From positions 1,240,001-1,304,000 of the forward strand of contig NZ_CP071794.1 in the NCBI RefSeq assembly GCF_017498565.1: DNA of 64,000 nucleotides. The letters are read 5' to 3'. Both the position numbers and the translations under genes were made by a program. The DNA is from Parasphingorhabdus cellanae. Lineage in GTDB: Bacteria > Pseudomonadota > Alphaproteobacteria > Sphingomonadales > Sphingomonadaceae. Positions 18,131-27,381 of this stretch are shown here, piece after piece; position 1 is the stretch's first letter; each line of letters starts with the position of its first letter. Below the pieces are notes generated by a model. That model was not told where the DNA came from. It saw only the letters and a program-made list of their open reading frames with translations, and made no database searches.

Positions 18131-18859
18131 TTAGAAATTATCCTTAGCGATTCGACGCTCCGCCAATTGTTCAACGGATGCGGACCGCATGAACGGGTTT
18201 GTTGCCACCTCCAAGGCGATAGTGGTGGGCACTGTTGCCTCGCCTTTCGCCCGCGCGGCCAGCACCGCATCCATACGTTCTTTCAGCGCCTGGTTATCCG
18301 GTTCCGCGACTAATGCATATTCGCCGTTAGCCTGCGTATATTCATGCGCACAATAGACTTTTGTATCGCCCGGCAATTTCGAAAGTTTCTGCATATTATC
18401 AAACATTTGTGCTGGCGTGCCTTCAAACAGGCGGCCACAACCCATGGCAAACAAAGTATCGCCGACAAAAACTACCTTCTGGTCAGGAATATGAAAAGCA
18501 ATATGGCCAGCTGTATGGGCAGGCACATCCATAACTTTAGCCAAAACCTCGCCCAACCGAACCTGATCGCCCTCTTTGACCATCGTGTCCAACGTTGGGA
18601 TACGCGCCTGCTCGGCTTCAGGGCCGGTAATGTGGCAACCTGTCGCTTCTTTTATCGCCGCGTTGCCGCCTGTGTGGTCGGGATGCCAGTGCGTGTTCCA
18701 TATTTGGGTGATTTTCCATCCGCGTTTCTCCGCTTCGTTGAGCACTGGCTCGGCAACAGCCGGGTCGACAACCATTGTTTCTTTGGAATCGGGTTCATGG
18801 ACGAGCCAAACATAATTGTCAGACAAAACGGGGATACGGATAATTTCAAGCATGACCAT
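18131..18859 (-). CDS. gloB: hydroxyacylglutathione hydrolase (glyoxalase II)
   Basis: The 242-residue metallo-beta-lactamase-fold enzyme has the dinuclear metal motif THWHPDHTGG, then VPAHTAGHIAFHI and FVGDTLFAMGCGRLFEG, and the C-terminal glyoxalase II helices with the glutathione-binding residues near YCAHEYTQANGEYAL. It hydrolyses S-D-lactoylglutathione. A glyoxalase I gene lies 2 kb away, so both steps of methylglyoxal removal are in this stretch. Met3 (18853) is an equally good start. Confidence 0.95.
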   Translation of the reverse strand: MVMLEIIRIPVLSDNYVWLVHEPDSKETMVVDPAVAEPVLNEAEKRGWKITQIWNTHWHPDHTGGNAAIKEATGCHITGPEAEQARIPTLDTMVKEGDQVRLGEVLAKVMDVPAHTAGHIAFHIPDQKVVFVGDTLFAMGCGRLFEGTPAQMFDNMQKLSKLPGDTKVYCAHEYTQANGEYALVAEPDNQALKERMDAVLAARAKGEATVPTTIALEVATNPFMRSASVEQLAERRIAKDNF

Positions 18860-18965
18860 AATTTACGATGCTCTCTTTGCTCTGTCGAGGGTTAACGGCA
18901 AAATAACCATTTTACCTTACGAGACATAGGCTTACGCACCGAAAGTCTTTTGAGAAGGGTCGCAT

Positions 18966-20708
18966 TTGCGCTTATCAGTCATCATTCTGGCGTTAGCCAC
19001 TTTTTGCTTAGCGTCGCTATGGTCCAGTCCAGTGCAAGCGGCGGTGCCGTTGTCTGACGAATTGTGCACTTATGGTACGCCTCTCAATGGCGAAATATCC
19101 GAAGTCATCGCTGCCAGCGACAAATTCGATTGCTCGGATGACAAATATCATTTCACCGGTTCAAAGCTGTGGATTAAATTCCCGTTCAGAGGAGATGCAA
19201 TCCCCCCTGGCGCGATAGAAGTGCAAGGCGATAATAACGGCCTTTCGTCTATGGCCGTACATTCGCTTTTGAGCGATGGAACCGTTGAATCCGCTTACTA
19301 TTCAGAGCAGGAAGTAATCGATAGCTGGCGTCCAAAGGGGCTTTACGGCTTACAGATACCGGGGTCTGAGGATGCATTAAAACGCAGCCGGATCGAAACT
19401 GTCTATATTTCCCTAGACAATCCGCGTGTCGCTAGCTCGATCACCCTAATGCAACTAAAGTCGAAAAAACTATGGGACGATCTCAAACTTCCACTATCGA
19501 CTATGTTCGCTTTGCTCTGCGGCATGGCAATTATGCCCTTTTTCTACAACGCCTTTTTCTACGGAGCGCTGCGTCACAGCTTCATGCTGTGGCACAGTGT
19601 CATGATCATAGGAACGGTGGTTTATACTTTCAGCTCTTCTGGCTTGATTTTTCTGGTCTTTCCCGAAACCAGCCTGACGACTAAGTTTCTTTTAAACTAC
19701 TGGACGTTAGCGATCGCAATAGCGGCCAGCGGCTTCTTTCTTGATCGATTTGTCGAGCAAGGCAAAATTGCAAAATGGCTCCGCTCGATCCTGCTGATGG
19801 CGGCTGTGCTTCCGGTGTTTACAACCGCCTTCATTTTTCAAAGCATTGATGGCTATGACGCCAATATACGAAATTACTATCATGCTTCTTTTGTCCCCTA
19901 TTTGATCATCGTTCTCTATACGATGGTTCATGCTTTGCGGCGCGGCAGCAGAGCTATCTGGTTCCAGATTGCCGCTTGGACGCCCATCATTGTATTGAGT
20001 TTCGATCGGATCGCCCGAGGCATGGATTTATATATTGGCATTCACGAGCTGGACTATGGGCTCTATTTTGCTCTTGTGCTTGAAACCATCGTCCTGGCCT
20101 TTGGTGTTGCCAACCGGATTATGCAATTGCGCCGCAAACATGAAAATACATTGCGCAAGCAGGTCGAATTGACTTTGTTGGCGGAAACCGATGGTCTGAC
20201 CGCAATCGGTAACCGCCGCGCATTTGAAAAGGCCTATCAGGCCAATCTTCATCAGCGCCGCTACAACCATCTTGCTATTCTGGATATTGATTTCTTCAAA
20301 CGCGTTAACGATCTCTATGGCCATGAAGTAGGCGACGATGTGCTGCGCATCGTAGGTAAAGAACTGGCCGCCACACGCCATTTTGTGGCTCGTATAGGCG
20401 GTGAGGAATTCGCGCTGCTACTGAAAATTGATGGCCGCGAAAATCGCAAGGAAAATCCTGCAAGCGAGCTGACCAAAATTTGCGAAACACTGATCAAAGC
20501 CGTCCATAATCAGGTGCCTGTTATCAAGCAGCCTGTCACATTTTCGGTCGGCGTCGCCGCTATTTCCAAACGAACTGGTCTGCGCACCGTAATGTCTGTC
20601 GCCGATAAACGGCTTTACAATGCCAAAAATAACGGTCGCAATCAGGTCGTCAGTTTTGATATTTCCAATCTCAAAACGAAACCGGGAGCAGATTCCGCTA
20701 TCGCTTAG
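18966..20708 (+). CDS. 7TM-DISM sensor diguanylate cyclase
   Basis: The 580 residues show a signal peptide (to about residue 26), an extracytoplasmic domain rich in beta strands (about 30-170) of the 7TMR-DISM extracellular type, seven membrane helices (about 180-385), and a C-terminal GGDEF domain with GGEEF at 478-482, an active-site variant that keeps activity in known enzymes. It probably makes cyclic di-GMP in response to an external ligand. The start appears to be TTG at 18966, giving MRLSVIILALATFCLA. It is transcribed alone and converges with gloA. Confidence 0.9.
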   Translation: MRLSVIILALATFCLASLWSSPVQAAVPLSDELCTYGTPLNGEISEVIAASDKFDCSDDKYHFTGSKLWIKFPFRGDAIPPGAIEVQGDNNGLSSMAVHSLLSDGTVESAYYSEQEVIDSWRPKGLYGLQIPGSEDALKRSRIETVYISLDNPRVASSITLMQLKSKKLWDDLKLPLSTMFALLCGMAIMPFFYNAFFYGALRHSFMLWHSVMIIGTVVYTFSSSGLIFLVFPETSLTTKFLLNYWTLAIAIAASGFFLDRFVEQGKIAKWLRSILLMAAVLPVFTTAFIFQSIDGYDANIRNYYHASFVPYLIIVLYTMVHALRRGSRAIWFQIAAWTPIIVLSFDRIARGMDLYIGIHELDYGLYFALVLETIVLAFGVANRIMQLRRKHENTLRKQVELTLLAETDGLTAIGNRRAFEKAYQANLHQRRYNHLAILDIDFFKRVNDLYGHEVGDDVLRIVGKELAATRHFVARIGGEEFALLLKIDGRENRKENPASELTKICETLIKAVHNQVPVIKQPVTFSVGVAAISKRTGLRTVMSVADKRLYNAKNNGRNQVVSFDISNLKTKPGADSAIA

Positions 20709-20720
20709 CCCTTCAGGAAC

Positions 20721-21170
20721 CTACCATTCTCCGATATTGTCCATGCTTGCCCAAGGTTCCTGCACTGGTAAATTATCACCAGCCTGCAAGAGTTCGACCG
20801 AAATATTATCCGGTGAACGCACAAAAGCCATATGTCCATCACGCGGCGGACGGTTGATCGTCACACCGGCATCCATCAATGTCTGGCAAAGCGCGTAGAT
20901 ATTATCAACCCGGTAGGCGAGATGGCCAAAATTACGTCCGCCATCATAGTTTTCACTGCTGCCATCTTCTGCCGGCCAATTATGAGTCAGCTCAACCTCT
21001 GCAACGTCTTTTTGCCCCGGAGCAGCGAGGAAGATTAGTGAGAAGCGGCCCTTTTCACTATTATAGCGCCGCACTTCTTCGAGGCCGAGAAGATTGAAAA
21101 ATTTTATCGTTGCATCAGGATCAGTGACGCGCAGCATCGTATGTAGATATTGAATCGGCATTTTAGACAA
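20721..21170 (-). CDS. gloA: lactoylglutathione lyase (glyoxalase I)
   Basis: The 149-residue VOC-fold protein has the glyoxalase I pattern: YLHTMLRVTDPDATIKFFNLLGL at the start, ELTHNWP, NFGHLAYRVDNIYALCQTLMDAGV and the C-terminal VELLQ, which supply the metal ligands His, Glu, His and Glu. It turns the methylglyoxal-glutathione adduct into S-lactoylglutathione, the substrate of GloB. The length fits single-domain bacterial GloA. Confidence 0.93.
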   Translation of the reverse strand: MSKMPIQYLHTMLRVTDPDATIKFFNLLGLEEVRRYNSEKGRFSLIFLAAPGQKDVAEVELTHNWPAEDGSSENYDGGRNFGHLAYRVDNIYALCQTLMDAGVTINRPPRDGHMAFVRSPDNISVELLQAGDNLPVQEPWASMDNIGEW

Positions 21171-21273
21171 ACTCCATTCATCGCTATTCAGAAACGGTTC
21201 ATCGCAGATACCACAAAGCCGAACCGGGTTGTAAAAAACAGGTTAGAACGCTTGGCACGAGAGGGAAAGAGCT

Positions 21274-22008
21274 ATGACTGATAATGTTGAAGGCAAAAAG
21301 TTTCTGGACAAGAAGAACAACGTTTTGCTGGTCAGCGCTGGTCTACTGACCATCGGCTTGATCGCAGGTGGCTACCTGCTGGGTGATGGATTGCTCCGCT
21401 CCAAAATGGCGGATCGGAGCGTTACCGTTCGTGGGCTGGCAGAAAGAGAAGTCACCGCTGATCTCGCGACATGGACCATCGCCTATAGCGCGCAAAGCAC
21501 AAACCTTGCCGAGGCGCAGGCTGATATGGACCGGGATACGGCAGCCATCGGCAAATTTTTCACCGAGCTGGGTTTTGAAGCAGATGCGCTGAAACCCACT
21601 GGCGCGAATGTGAACCAATATAGTAGCAATGGCATCCCTCGATATACCATCCGCCAACGTCTCTCGCTGCGCACGGACGATATTGAGAAAGCGCAAGCGG
21701 CGGTCGCGCGGCAATTTGATCTCGTTCGCCGCGGTGTCGTTTTAGAAGACGGTTCCGGAATGAGCTATACCTTCACCAAACTTGACGAGATCAAGCCGGA
21801 AATGGTGGCAGAGGCCACAAAGGACGCCCGCAAATCGGCTGAACAATTTGCAGAGGATAGCGGCACTGATGTCGGCGGGATCAAATCCGCGACCCAAGGC
21901 TATTTCTCAATCAATTCGCGTGATGGCGACGGCGGCGGCTATGGGGTCACGGATACGCCTTACAAAAAAGTCCGCGTTGTAACGACCGTCAACTTCTATC
22001 TCGATTGA
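21274..22008 (+). CDS. SIMPL (DUF541) domain membrane-anchored protein
   Basis: The 244-residue protein has one N-terminal helix (about residues 17-36) that anchors or exports it, then a SIMPL/DUF541 domain with SVTVRGLAEREVTADLATWTIAYSA and the C-terminal KKVRVVTTVNFYLD. SIMPL-domain proteins are periplasmic oligomers of uncertain function, linked to oxidative stress in some bacteria. The stop overlaps the leader of the next gene, whose ATG lies 17 bases on, so the two form an operon. Confidence 0.88.
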   Translation: MTDNVEGKKFLDKKNNVLLVSAGLLTIGLIAGGYLLGDGLLRSKMADRSVTVRGLAEREVTADLATWTIAYSAQSTNLAEAQADMDRDTAAIGKFFTELGFEADALKPTGANVNQYSSNGIPRYTIRQRLSLRTDDIEKAQAAVARQFDLVRRGVVLEDGSGMSYTFTKLDEIKPEMVAEATKDARKSAEQFAEDSGTDVGGIKSATQGYFSINSRDGDGGGYGVTDTPYKKVRVVTTVNFYLD

Positions 22009-22025
22009 ACACGGGAGCTGGTGAC

Positions 22026-22802
22026 ATGATGATCCGACAATTGGCGACTGCTGTCCTGCCCGTTTTGCTGGCGGCGGCTCCCGCTTCGGCAACGCTTGAT
22101 CCACCGCTTGCCGATACACCGCTGACGGAGAAAATGACGCGGGAAACGGATAACTATACCTTCGAATATCGCTATCCCAAATCACTGTCTCGCGATTCCA
22201 GATTGTATGATTATCTCAATCAGGACAGAAAAAAAGAATACACGAAATTTTCAACCGATGCTGATCGCGATCATGCCGATGCAGCAGCAATTGGGGAAAA
22301 CGGGCCAAGACTTCTCCCCTATGACTATCAAGTCCACTGGAGCCAAGAAGCGGACATTCCAGCCTTTATCAGCCTGACCCAGCATTGGTATGGATTTTAT
22401 GGCGGGGCGCATGGCATATATGGCACCAAAAGCTGGATATGGAACAAATCCCAAAAAAAGATGGTCGAACCCCTGATGCTGTTCCGCAGCGCCGAAGCAT
22501 TTAATCAGGCTTTACAAACCGAGTTTTGCAAACAACTCAACGAACAGCGCGCTGAAAAACGAGGCCAGCCAGTGGTAACTGATAGCGATGATAGTTTTGA
22601 TAAATGCATTACACCTTCAGGCCATGCGATCATATTGGGATCAACAACGGGCAACAGTTTCGATAGCATCAAAATCAATGTCGGTCCCTATGCGGCCGGC
22701 CCTTATGTGGAGGGCGACTATGAGATCGATTTGTCGGTCACAAAGGCGATTATGGGCGCCGTCAAACCGGCTTATCGCGAAAACTTTGCTATCAAGCGCT
22801 AG
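22026..22802 (+). CDS. exported DUF4163/DUF3298-type protein
   Basis: The 258-residue product starts with a signal peptide (MIRQLATAVLPVLLAAAPASA) and then shows a PdaC/DUF4163-like region (YTFEYRYPKSLS..DYLNQD) and a C-terminal DUF3298/RsiV-like part with SLTQHWYGFYGGAHGIYGTKSWIW and VGPYAAGPYVEGDYEIDLS. These domains occur in periplasmic or cell-surface proteins, often beside peptidoglycan modification, but this protein has no enzyme domain of its own. ATG 22026 follows GGGAGCTGGTGAC. The 3' end overlaps the convergent LysR gene by 11 bases. Confidence 0.82.
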   Translation: MMIRQLATAVLPVLLAAAPASATLDPPLADTPLTEKMTRETDNYTFEYRYPKSLSRDSRLYDYLNQDRKKEYTKFSTDADRDHADAAAIGENGPRLLPYDYQVHWSQEADIPAFISLTQHWYGFYGGAHGIYGTKSWIWNKSQKKMVEPLMLFRSAEAFNQALQTEFCKQLNEQRAEKRGQPVVTDSDDSFDKCITPSGHAIILGSTTGNSFDSIKINVGPYAAGPYVEGDYEIDLSVTKAIMGAVKPAYRENFAIKR

Positions 22803-23673
22803 CCAAGCGGCCTTCAATCAGATCCTGATTCTCCAGCAAAGCCGCCGTAAGAAACTGCATCAACACCTTGATGCGCGGTGTGTTCTTGAGGTCGGGATGA
22901 GTGAGTACCCAGAAATCGGCGACTGGAAAGGGCGGCGGTGATAGCGGCAAGCGTATGAGATCGGGTTCCGCATCGCCCATATAGCAAGCCCCGCGGGTCA
23001 TACCATGACCCTCTAACACGGCTTTGTGGCGCAGCGTAATATCATCACTCATGATCCCGACCGGAACATCCGGGAACGGACTGTCCGCAATCCAGCGCGG
23101 TTTTCCAGCTGGTGTTGCTGCGGTAATCCATCGCCGATCCACCGGTGCGGTTTTCTCCAGATAATCGCGATGACAATAGAGGCTTAGTGCATATGGAAAA
23201 AGGCAGCGGCCGACCAAATGATCCGGCGGTTTTGCGACACTCCTGATCACGACATCAGCTTCGGATCGGTCAAGGTCGGCAAAACGATAGGTGCTGTCCA
23301 AGGATAACTTTATATCAGGATATTGGCGGCAAAAATCTACGAGATAATCGAGCAACAAATATTGTCCCAACACATCGGGAATAGACAAGGTAATCGGCCC
23401 AGATAGATCCGTTTCACCTGCCGTACGCCGGCGATCGGCGGAAAAGCTAATCTCTTCCATCTGCTGCGCTGCTTCGACCAACTCCATGCCCAACTCGGTT
23501 TTTTTATATCCTCCAGCAGCGCGTTCAAAGACAGGTTTGCCATAACGGGCATTGATCACCGCCAGCCGCCGCGAGACGGTACTATGAGTTACGCCCAATA
23601 GGTTCGCTGCCGCACGCACTGTGCCTGACCGATCGAGCGCCAATATGAATCGATAATCATCCCAATTTTCCAT
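22792..23673 (-). CDS. LysR-family transcriptional regulator
   Basis: The 293 residues begin MENWDDYRFILALDRSGTVRAAANLLGVTHSTVSRRLAV, a LysR winged helix-turn-helix in which conserved VSRRL contacts DNA, followed by an effector domain (ITLSIPDVLGQYLL to the end). An extra upstream in-frame start (23709) would run through the palindrome at 23675-23690 and is disfavoured. It diverges from a lipoprotein gene 126 bases away, which is the expected arrangement for a regulated target. Confidence 0.92.
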   Translation of the reverse strand: MENWDDYRFILALDRSGTVRAAANLLGVTHSTVSRRLAVINARYGKPVFERAAGGYKKTELGMELVEAAQQMEEISFSADRRRTAGETDLSGPITLSIPDVLGQYLLLDYLVDFCRQYPDIKLSLDSTYRFADLDRSEADVVIRSVAKPPDHLVGRCLFPYALSLYCHRDYLEKTAPVDRRWITAATPAGKPRWIADSPFPDVPVGIMSDDITLRHKAVLEGHGMTRGACYMGDAEPDLIRLPLSPPPFPVADFWVLTHPDLKNTPRIKVLMQFLTAALLENQDLIEGRLASA

Positions 23674-23674
23674 C

Positions 23675-23690
23675 GGTGCATTATTGCACC
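23675..23690. promoter_or_regulatory. candidate LysR operator at the regulator start
   Basis: GGTGCA-TTAT-TGCACC is a perfect inverted repeat with six-base arms that begins one base upstream of the regulator start codon (21671-23673 being the CAT). This is where an autoregulatory site would lie. Binding is inferred. Confidence 0.5.
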
Positions 23691-23741
23691 AATGGAAACC
23701 AAAATACATCCACTATTTTGACGATTACCCGTTTATTCAGG

Positions 23742-23753
23742 TGCGATATCGCA
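23742..23753. promoter_or_regulatory. candidate operator in the divergent spacer
   Basis: TGCGATATCGCA is a perfect 12-base palindrome 47 bases before the lipoprotein start. It contains TGC/GCA ends like the site at 23675-23690, so both could bind the same LysR-type protein. Confidence 0.4.
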
Positions 23754-23799
23754 ACAAAAATGGCGCTACGCATTTCAACACGAAAAAGGTATCTAACCC

Positions 23800-24573
23800 A
23801 TGAAGATTAATCGCACCTCTATAACACTGGCATCCGCATTCGCAGTCGCGCTGACTATGCCAGCGTGCAGCACGATGGCTCAGCAATCATCACCATCACC
23901 AGCCGCGACCGAAGAGCCGCGATTGACCGTTGCCAAAGGCCAGTATCTCTCGATCATCATGCCCGACGCAAAACCGGATGCAGATGCCGCACGCCAATCC
24001 TATTATCGCCAGGCGCTTCCTTTGGGCGAAAAATTTGGCCTGAAACGAGAAGTTCAACTGAAAGTTGATAATGCTGTGATCAGCGATTACGAACCCTCAG
24101 GACTGATATTTTTCTCCTACCCGGATCATGCATCCGAAAAACAATTAGTGAAGCAATCAGAGTGGCCCGCGATCAAAGCGATGCGTCCAGCGGCTTGGAA
24201 CGAGTTGAGAATCTATAGTGCTGCTGTCGAGAAAGATATGGATATAAGCTTCGATCCCGCCAAATATTACACGTTGGTTGTTGCATGGACCAACCCGGAA
24301 AAGCCCGAGGATTATCAACGCTATCTGTCCGGCATCGAAAATGCAGTGAGCAACGCCGGCGGGCGGTTTATCTACAAGATGAACAATCCCACGATGGAGG
24401 CCCATGCGACCGCATTGGAATCCCCCAATCAATTGACCTTCGTCGAATGGGATGCCCCCAATGGCTTTGCAAAAGTGCAGAAAACGGCTGACTATAAATC
24501 CAGTGCACCTTATTTTCAGTCCGGCATAACAAACGTTGAATTTTATGAGATGTCGGTCAACGGCAAACCGTGA
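23800..24573 (+). CDS. lipoprotein with two DUF1330-like halves
   Basis: The 257-residue precursor has a signal peptide ending MPACSTMA, with Cys23 as the probable lipidated residue. The mature part is two repeats of about 100 residues with the dimeric ferredoxin-like (DUF1330/NIPSNAP-like) look: YLSIIMPDAKPDADAARQSY..LGEKFG..LIFFSYPD in the first and YTLVVAWTNPEKPEDYQRY..NAGGRFI..LTFVEWD in the second. DUF1330 proteins are usually about 95-residue cytoplasmic proteins, so an exported tandem form is unusual. It diverges from the LysR gene, its likely regulator. Confidence 0.72.
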   Translation: MKINRTSITLASAFAVALTMPACSTMAQQSSPSPAATEEPRLTVAKGQYLSIIMPDAKPDADAARQSYYRQALPLGEKFGLKREVQLKVDNAVISDYEPSGLIFFSYPDHASEKQLVKQSEWPAIKAMRPAAWNELRIYSAAVEKDMDISFDPAKYYTLVVAWTNPEKPEDYQRYLSGIENAVSNAGGRFIYKMNNPTMEAHATALESPNQLTFVEWDAPNGFAKVQKTADYKSSAPYFQSGITNVEFYEMSVNGKP

Positions 24574-24673
24574 TATCTATTATTTTCGCGGGCGGGGCAG
24601 CGTTTAATCCGCCTCGCCCAATCATGTTTTCAAGTTTTAAGGTCGTCAGGCTCGCTTCCGTCTCCTGTCCGGC

Positions 24674-25180
24674 CTAGCCAGGACAGTCGCCTTGCCGCTG
24701 AGCGCCTATATTCATTGCCAATTTAGCGGTTTCGCCGCTGGCTGGGTCTTTGATATCAAATGCCATCGAACTGTCATAGCCTTCCGGATTGGCCTGCCCG
24801 CTCATCTTGATATTGATATCACCCTTGCCCGTGCCTTTGCAGGTCATTTCCAAGTCTATCGAGGTCGCTGATCCTTCATCTTTAGTGGTTTCGCATTGAC
24901 CACCCAAAGCACCCGACATTTGCTTCGCGGCTTCTTTCCATTGCGCGCCATTATCATCACCCTGCATGCAGAACAGACCACCTGTGCCTCCACCAGCCGC
25001 TTGCTCCATCTGGGTGATGGTCCGTTTCTTTACGTCTTCGGACATACCAGGAAAATCAAGCTCGGTTATTTCCACGGTCTGCTTATATTGACCGGCAGTT
25101 GGGCTGCCGTCTCCGCCACTGCCGCACGCCGCCAACATTAGAGGAGCCGACAGGAGTGGCAGCAGGAATTTATTGGTCAT
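24674..25180 (-). CDS. DUF3617-family lipoprotein
   Basis: The 168-residue precursor starts TNKFLLPLLSAPLMLAACGSGG, where LAAC is a lipobox. The mature part has the DUF3617 pattern: GQYKQTVEITELDFPGM, an internal segment with CMQGDDNGA, and CKGTGKGDINIKMSGQANPEGYDSSM. Four cysteines remain after the lipidated one. DUF3617 proteins are exported, abundant in sphingomonads and of unknown function. An upstream start at 25228 would only add 16 residues before the signal. Confidence 0.85.
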   Translation of the reverse strand: MTNKFLLPLLSAPLMLAACGSGGDGSPTAGQYKQTVEITELDFPGMSEDVKKRTITQMEQAAGGGTGGLFCMQGDDNGAQWKEAAKQMSGALGGQCETTKDEGSATSIDLEMTCKGTGKGDINIKMSGQANPEGYDSSMAFDIKDPASGETAKLAMNIGAQRQGDCPG

Positions 25181-25258
25181 GAAGAGTGCTTTCTGTTGTT
25201 GTGATACAAAACCTCTATCCTTCACCAAAAGGATTGGAAAGCCCTGTCATGTAAATCC

Positions 25259-26047
25259 TTATTCGGCCACGCTGGTGACAAGCTGTGCGAGATATTTCTC
25301 GGCTGCTTTGGCCGGCCGGCTTTTTGCATCCATCGCCACGGCCTTTTCCCAATTGGCCTTGGCCTGCACCAGATCACCACCAGCATAAGCGATATTACCC
25401 GCTTCAAGGGCGACCGCCGGGTCATCGGCTGCCAGTTTGGCTGCCACGGCGATATCGGCCTTGGCCTGCGTCAGATCACTCATTCGCCGCGCCAGTGTGG
25501 CAGATAGTAGCCAGCCCAAAGGGTCTTGGGGCGCGAGCTTGTGGACCTGCACAAATTCCGTTTTCGCCGCCGCATAGTCATTCAGCGCAACATGTGCTCT
25601 TGCACGGTCAAGATGCACTTCGCCTTTTTCCAGCCCGACCAAACTCCCCTGCACCAGGGCCGCGTTCAAATATTCCAAAGCTTTGCCAAACTCGTTCCCT
25701 GCCAACGCAGCATTTCCAGCTTGCGCCCAGAAATTTGCCACGCGCGGATATTTGGCAATCTCTGCTTCTTGTGCGGCTTCGGCAAAACTCTTTGTCGCTG
25801 CCGCCCAGTTAAATTGCTCAGCATGGGCAAAGCCCAGACAATGGCGGGCTAAAAAACCGCCGCCCTCGATGCGCCATTTATTCGCTTCGACAATCCCGCT
25901 TGCCGGATCGTCCACCGCAAGGTCGACGCATTCGTTAAAGCGCACTTCTGACATGGTCATAGGAGCGGAGGGATTGATGGTTTGCGGCACGGGCGAACCA
26001 TAAGGCGTCGCCGATTGCGCAAGAATGAGGAAAAGAGGTGTGAACAT
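25259..26047 (-). CDS. exported tetratricopeptide-repeat protein
   Basis: The 262 residues open with a short signal peptide (MFTPLFLILAQSA) and then carry repeated helix pairs of TPR type, for example WAQAGNAALAGNEFGKALEYLNAAL, LDRARAHVALNDYAAAKTEFVQVHKLAPQDPLGWLL and LEAGNIAYAGGDLVQAKANWEKAVAMD. About four or five repeats cover residues 70-255. TPR proteins serve as protein-binding scaffolds. It lies between DUF3617 and hydrolase genes on the same strand. Confidence 0.84.
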   Translation of the reverse strand: MFTPLFLILAQSATPYGSPVPQTINPSAPMTMSEVRFNECVDLAVDDPASGIVEANKWRIEGGGFLARHCLGFAHAEQFNWAAATKSFAEAAQEAEIAKYPRVANFWAQAGNAALAGNEFGKALEYLNAALVQGSLVGLEKGEVHLDRARAHVALNDYAAAKTEFVQVHKLAPQDPLGWLLSATLARRMSDLTQAKADIAVAAKLAADDPAVALEAGNIAYAGGDLVQAKANWEKAVAMDAKSRPAKAAEKYLAQLVTSVAE

Positions 26048-26087
26048 GTCCAGCGTTAAACCTTATAGCTGCAGCAAATTACTATCT

Positions 26088-26834
26088 TCAATTCAGCCGC
26101 GAAACTACGTCGATCAAAAGCTCGATATCCTGATCGCGCGACAGGCGGTGATCCCCATCCTTTACCAAATGCAGCTGCACATCGGCTGAACGCATTTTCT
26201 TGGCGATCTCCAAGGCATAGGCCCATGGTACATCGGCATCTTTCTGTCCGTGGAGCAGCCGCACCGCCCCATCAAAAGCGATATCCTTGTGAAGCAAGCG
26301 ATTGGACTCGCCCGACTGCCAGAAGATATTGGTCGTGACATAGGGATCTTCGCTATATTCGCTATGCTCCTCCAGCTTGCCTTCGCGCAGGATCGTCATT
26401 TTCTGATCCTGCGTGAAACCCCAATCGGTAAAATCAGGCGCCGCGGCAATACCGACCAGCGCCGTTACTCGCATTGGCCGAGCGAGCGCGACAAGCAACA
26501 TCAACCAACCGCCCATGGATGATCCCACCAAAGTGATCGAACCCGATGTCACTTTTTCGATCAGAAACAGCACATCATCACGCCAGTCGATCAAACTCTG
26601 TTCTTCAAACGCGCCGCCACTGGCGCCGCAACCGGCATAGTCTAGCCGCAGCATCGCGCGGCCCTGATCCTTGGCCCACGCGTCGAGAGCGAGCGCCTTG
26701 CCGCCTTCCATATCCGACATATAGCCAGGGAGAAAAACCAGAGTGCTACCTTTGACGCCATCTTTGGCTGAGCGGTAGCAATAGGCGAGATTGGCACCGC
26801 CGGGGCGCTGCATGTAGAGAATATCTTCTTCCAT
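26088..26834 (-). CDS. alpha/beta hydrolase
   Basis: The 248-residue single-domain hydrolase has the nucleophile elbow GSSMGGWLML (Ser in GxSxGG), the oxyanion segment VFLPGYMSDMEGGKALALD, and the catalytic His in DGDHRLSRD near the C-terminus, with the acid probably in HGQKDADVPW. Its family includes the palmitoyl-protein thioesterase ABHD10-like and peptidase S9-like proteins. The DUF and order do not point to a substrate. A dispersed palindrome lies upstream. Confidence 0.88.
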   Translation of the reverse strand: MEEDILYMQRPGGANLAYCYRSAKDGVKGSTLVFLPGYMSDMEGGKALALDAWAKDQGRAMLRLDYAGCGASGGAFEEQSLIDWRDDVLFLIEKVTSGSITLVGSSMGGWLMLLVALARPMRVTALVGIAAAPDFTDWGFTQDQKMTILREGKLEEHSEYSEDPYVTTNIFWQSGESNRLLHKDIAFDGAVRLLHGQKDADVPWAYALEIAKKMRSADVQLHLVKDGDHRLSRDQDIELLIDVVSRLN

Positions 26835-26950
26835 TTATTGGCTGCCTTACGTTACTTTGCTCCTGAGCGCAGGCCTTAATGCAGCAGTCCCGGTGCACGC
26901 AACCTTGATGTGGACAACACGGCAGCTCTGTTGCAAAAAATTCGAAAACG

Positions 26951-26981
26951 GGGAGATGGGCTCCTGCCTGCGCAGGAGCAC
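26951..26981. repeat. dispersed palindromic repeat, third copy
   Basis: GGGAGATGGGCTCCTGCCTG and the following bases match, in inverse orientation, the 30-base unit that occurs as a pair at 12756-12842: the central hairpin is CTCCTGC-CTGC-GCAGGAG and the adjoining GGGAGATGG matches the flank. It lies in the spacer upstream of the alpha/beta hydrolase gene. Confidence 0.75.
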
Positions 26982-26990
26982 AAACTGCAA

Positions 26991-27353
26991 TCAAACCCAA
27001 ATATGGGGAGAACCGAAATAAACAATGCCTAGACACAGAAACGCGATGATCAGCATGCCGACGCCGCTGAGCATAGGCGGAGTATATTTGGGCAATGCCC
27101 CTCTCAATTCCGCTGGCGGATCCCCGGTAAAGCCGAGCTGCCAATGCGGCCGTGCCTTGATACCATCATCCAGACCAAAAACATGAGCGCCGCCGGTTAG
27201 ACCGCGATAAACCAAGTCACCAAAATGATAGGCTTCACTGCGCCACTGGTTCTCAAAAAACAGGAAAGTATTGCCAATGGTTTCAATCCGCACATTGCGT
27301 TTGCGCGCACCTTTGGCATCACGGTGCCACACGACAGAATTGTTATCGCTCAT
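26991..27353 (-). CDS. hypothetical protein with C-terminal membrane helix
   Basis: The 120-residue protein has a polar domain (residues 1-95, including RNVRIETIGNTFLFFENQWRSEAYHFGDLVYRGL) and one C-terminal helix at about 93-114 (MLSGVGMLIIAFLCLGIVYFG), so it is probably tail-anchored in the inner membrane. No family was recognised. It follows the lipoprotein hydrolase gene after 28 bases on the same strand and may be co-transcribed with it. Confidence 0.7.
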   Translation of the reverse strand: MSDNNSVVWHRDAKGARKRNVRIETIGNTFLFFENQWRSEAYHFGDLVYRGLTGGAHVFGLDDGIKARPHWQLGFTGDPPAELRGALPKYTPPMLSGVGMLIIAFLCLGIVYFGSPHIWV

Positions 27354-27381
27354 AACGGGATAATCGATAGATTATAACCAT

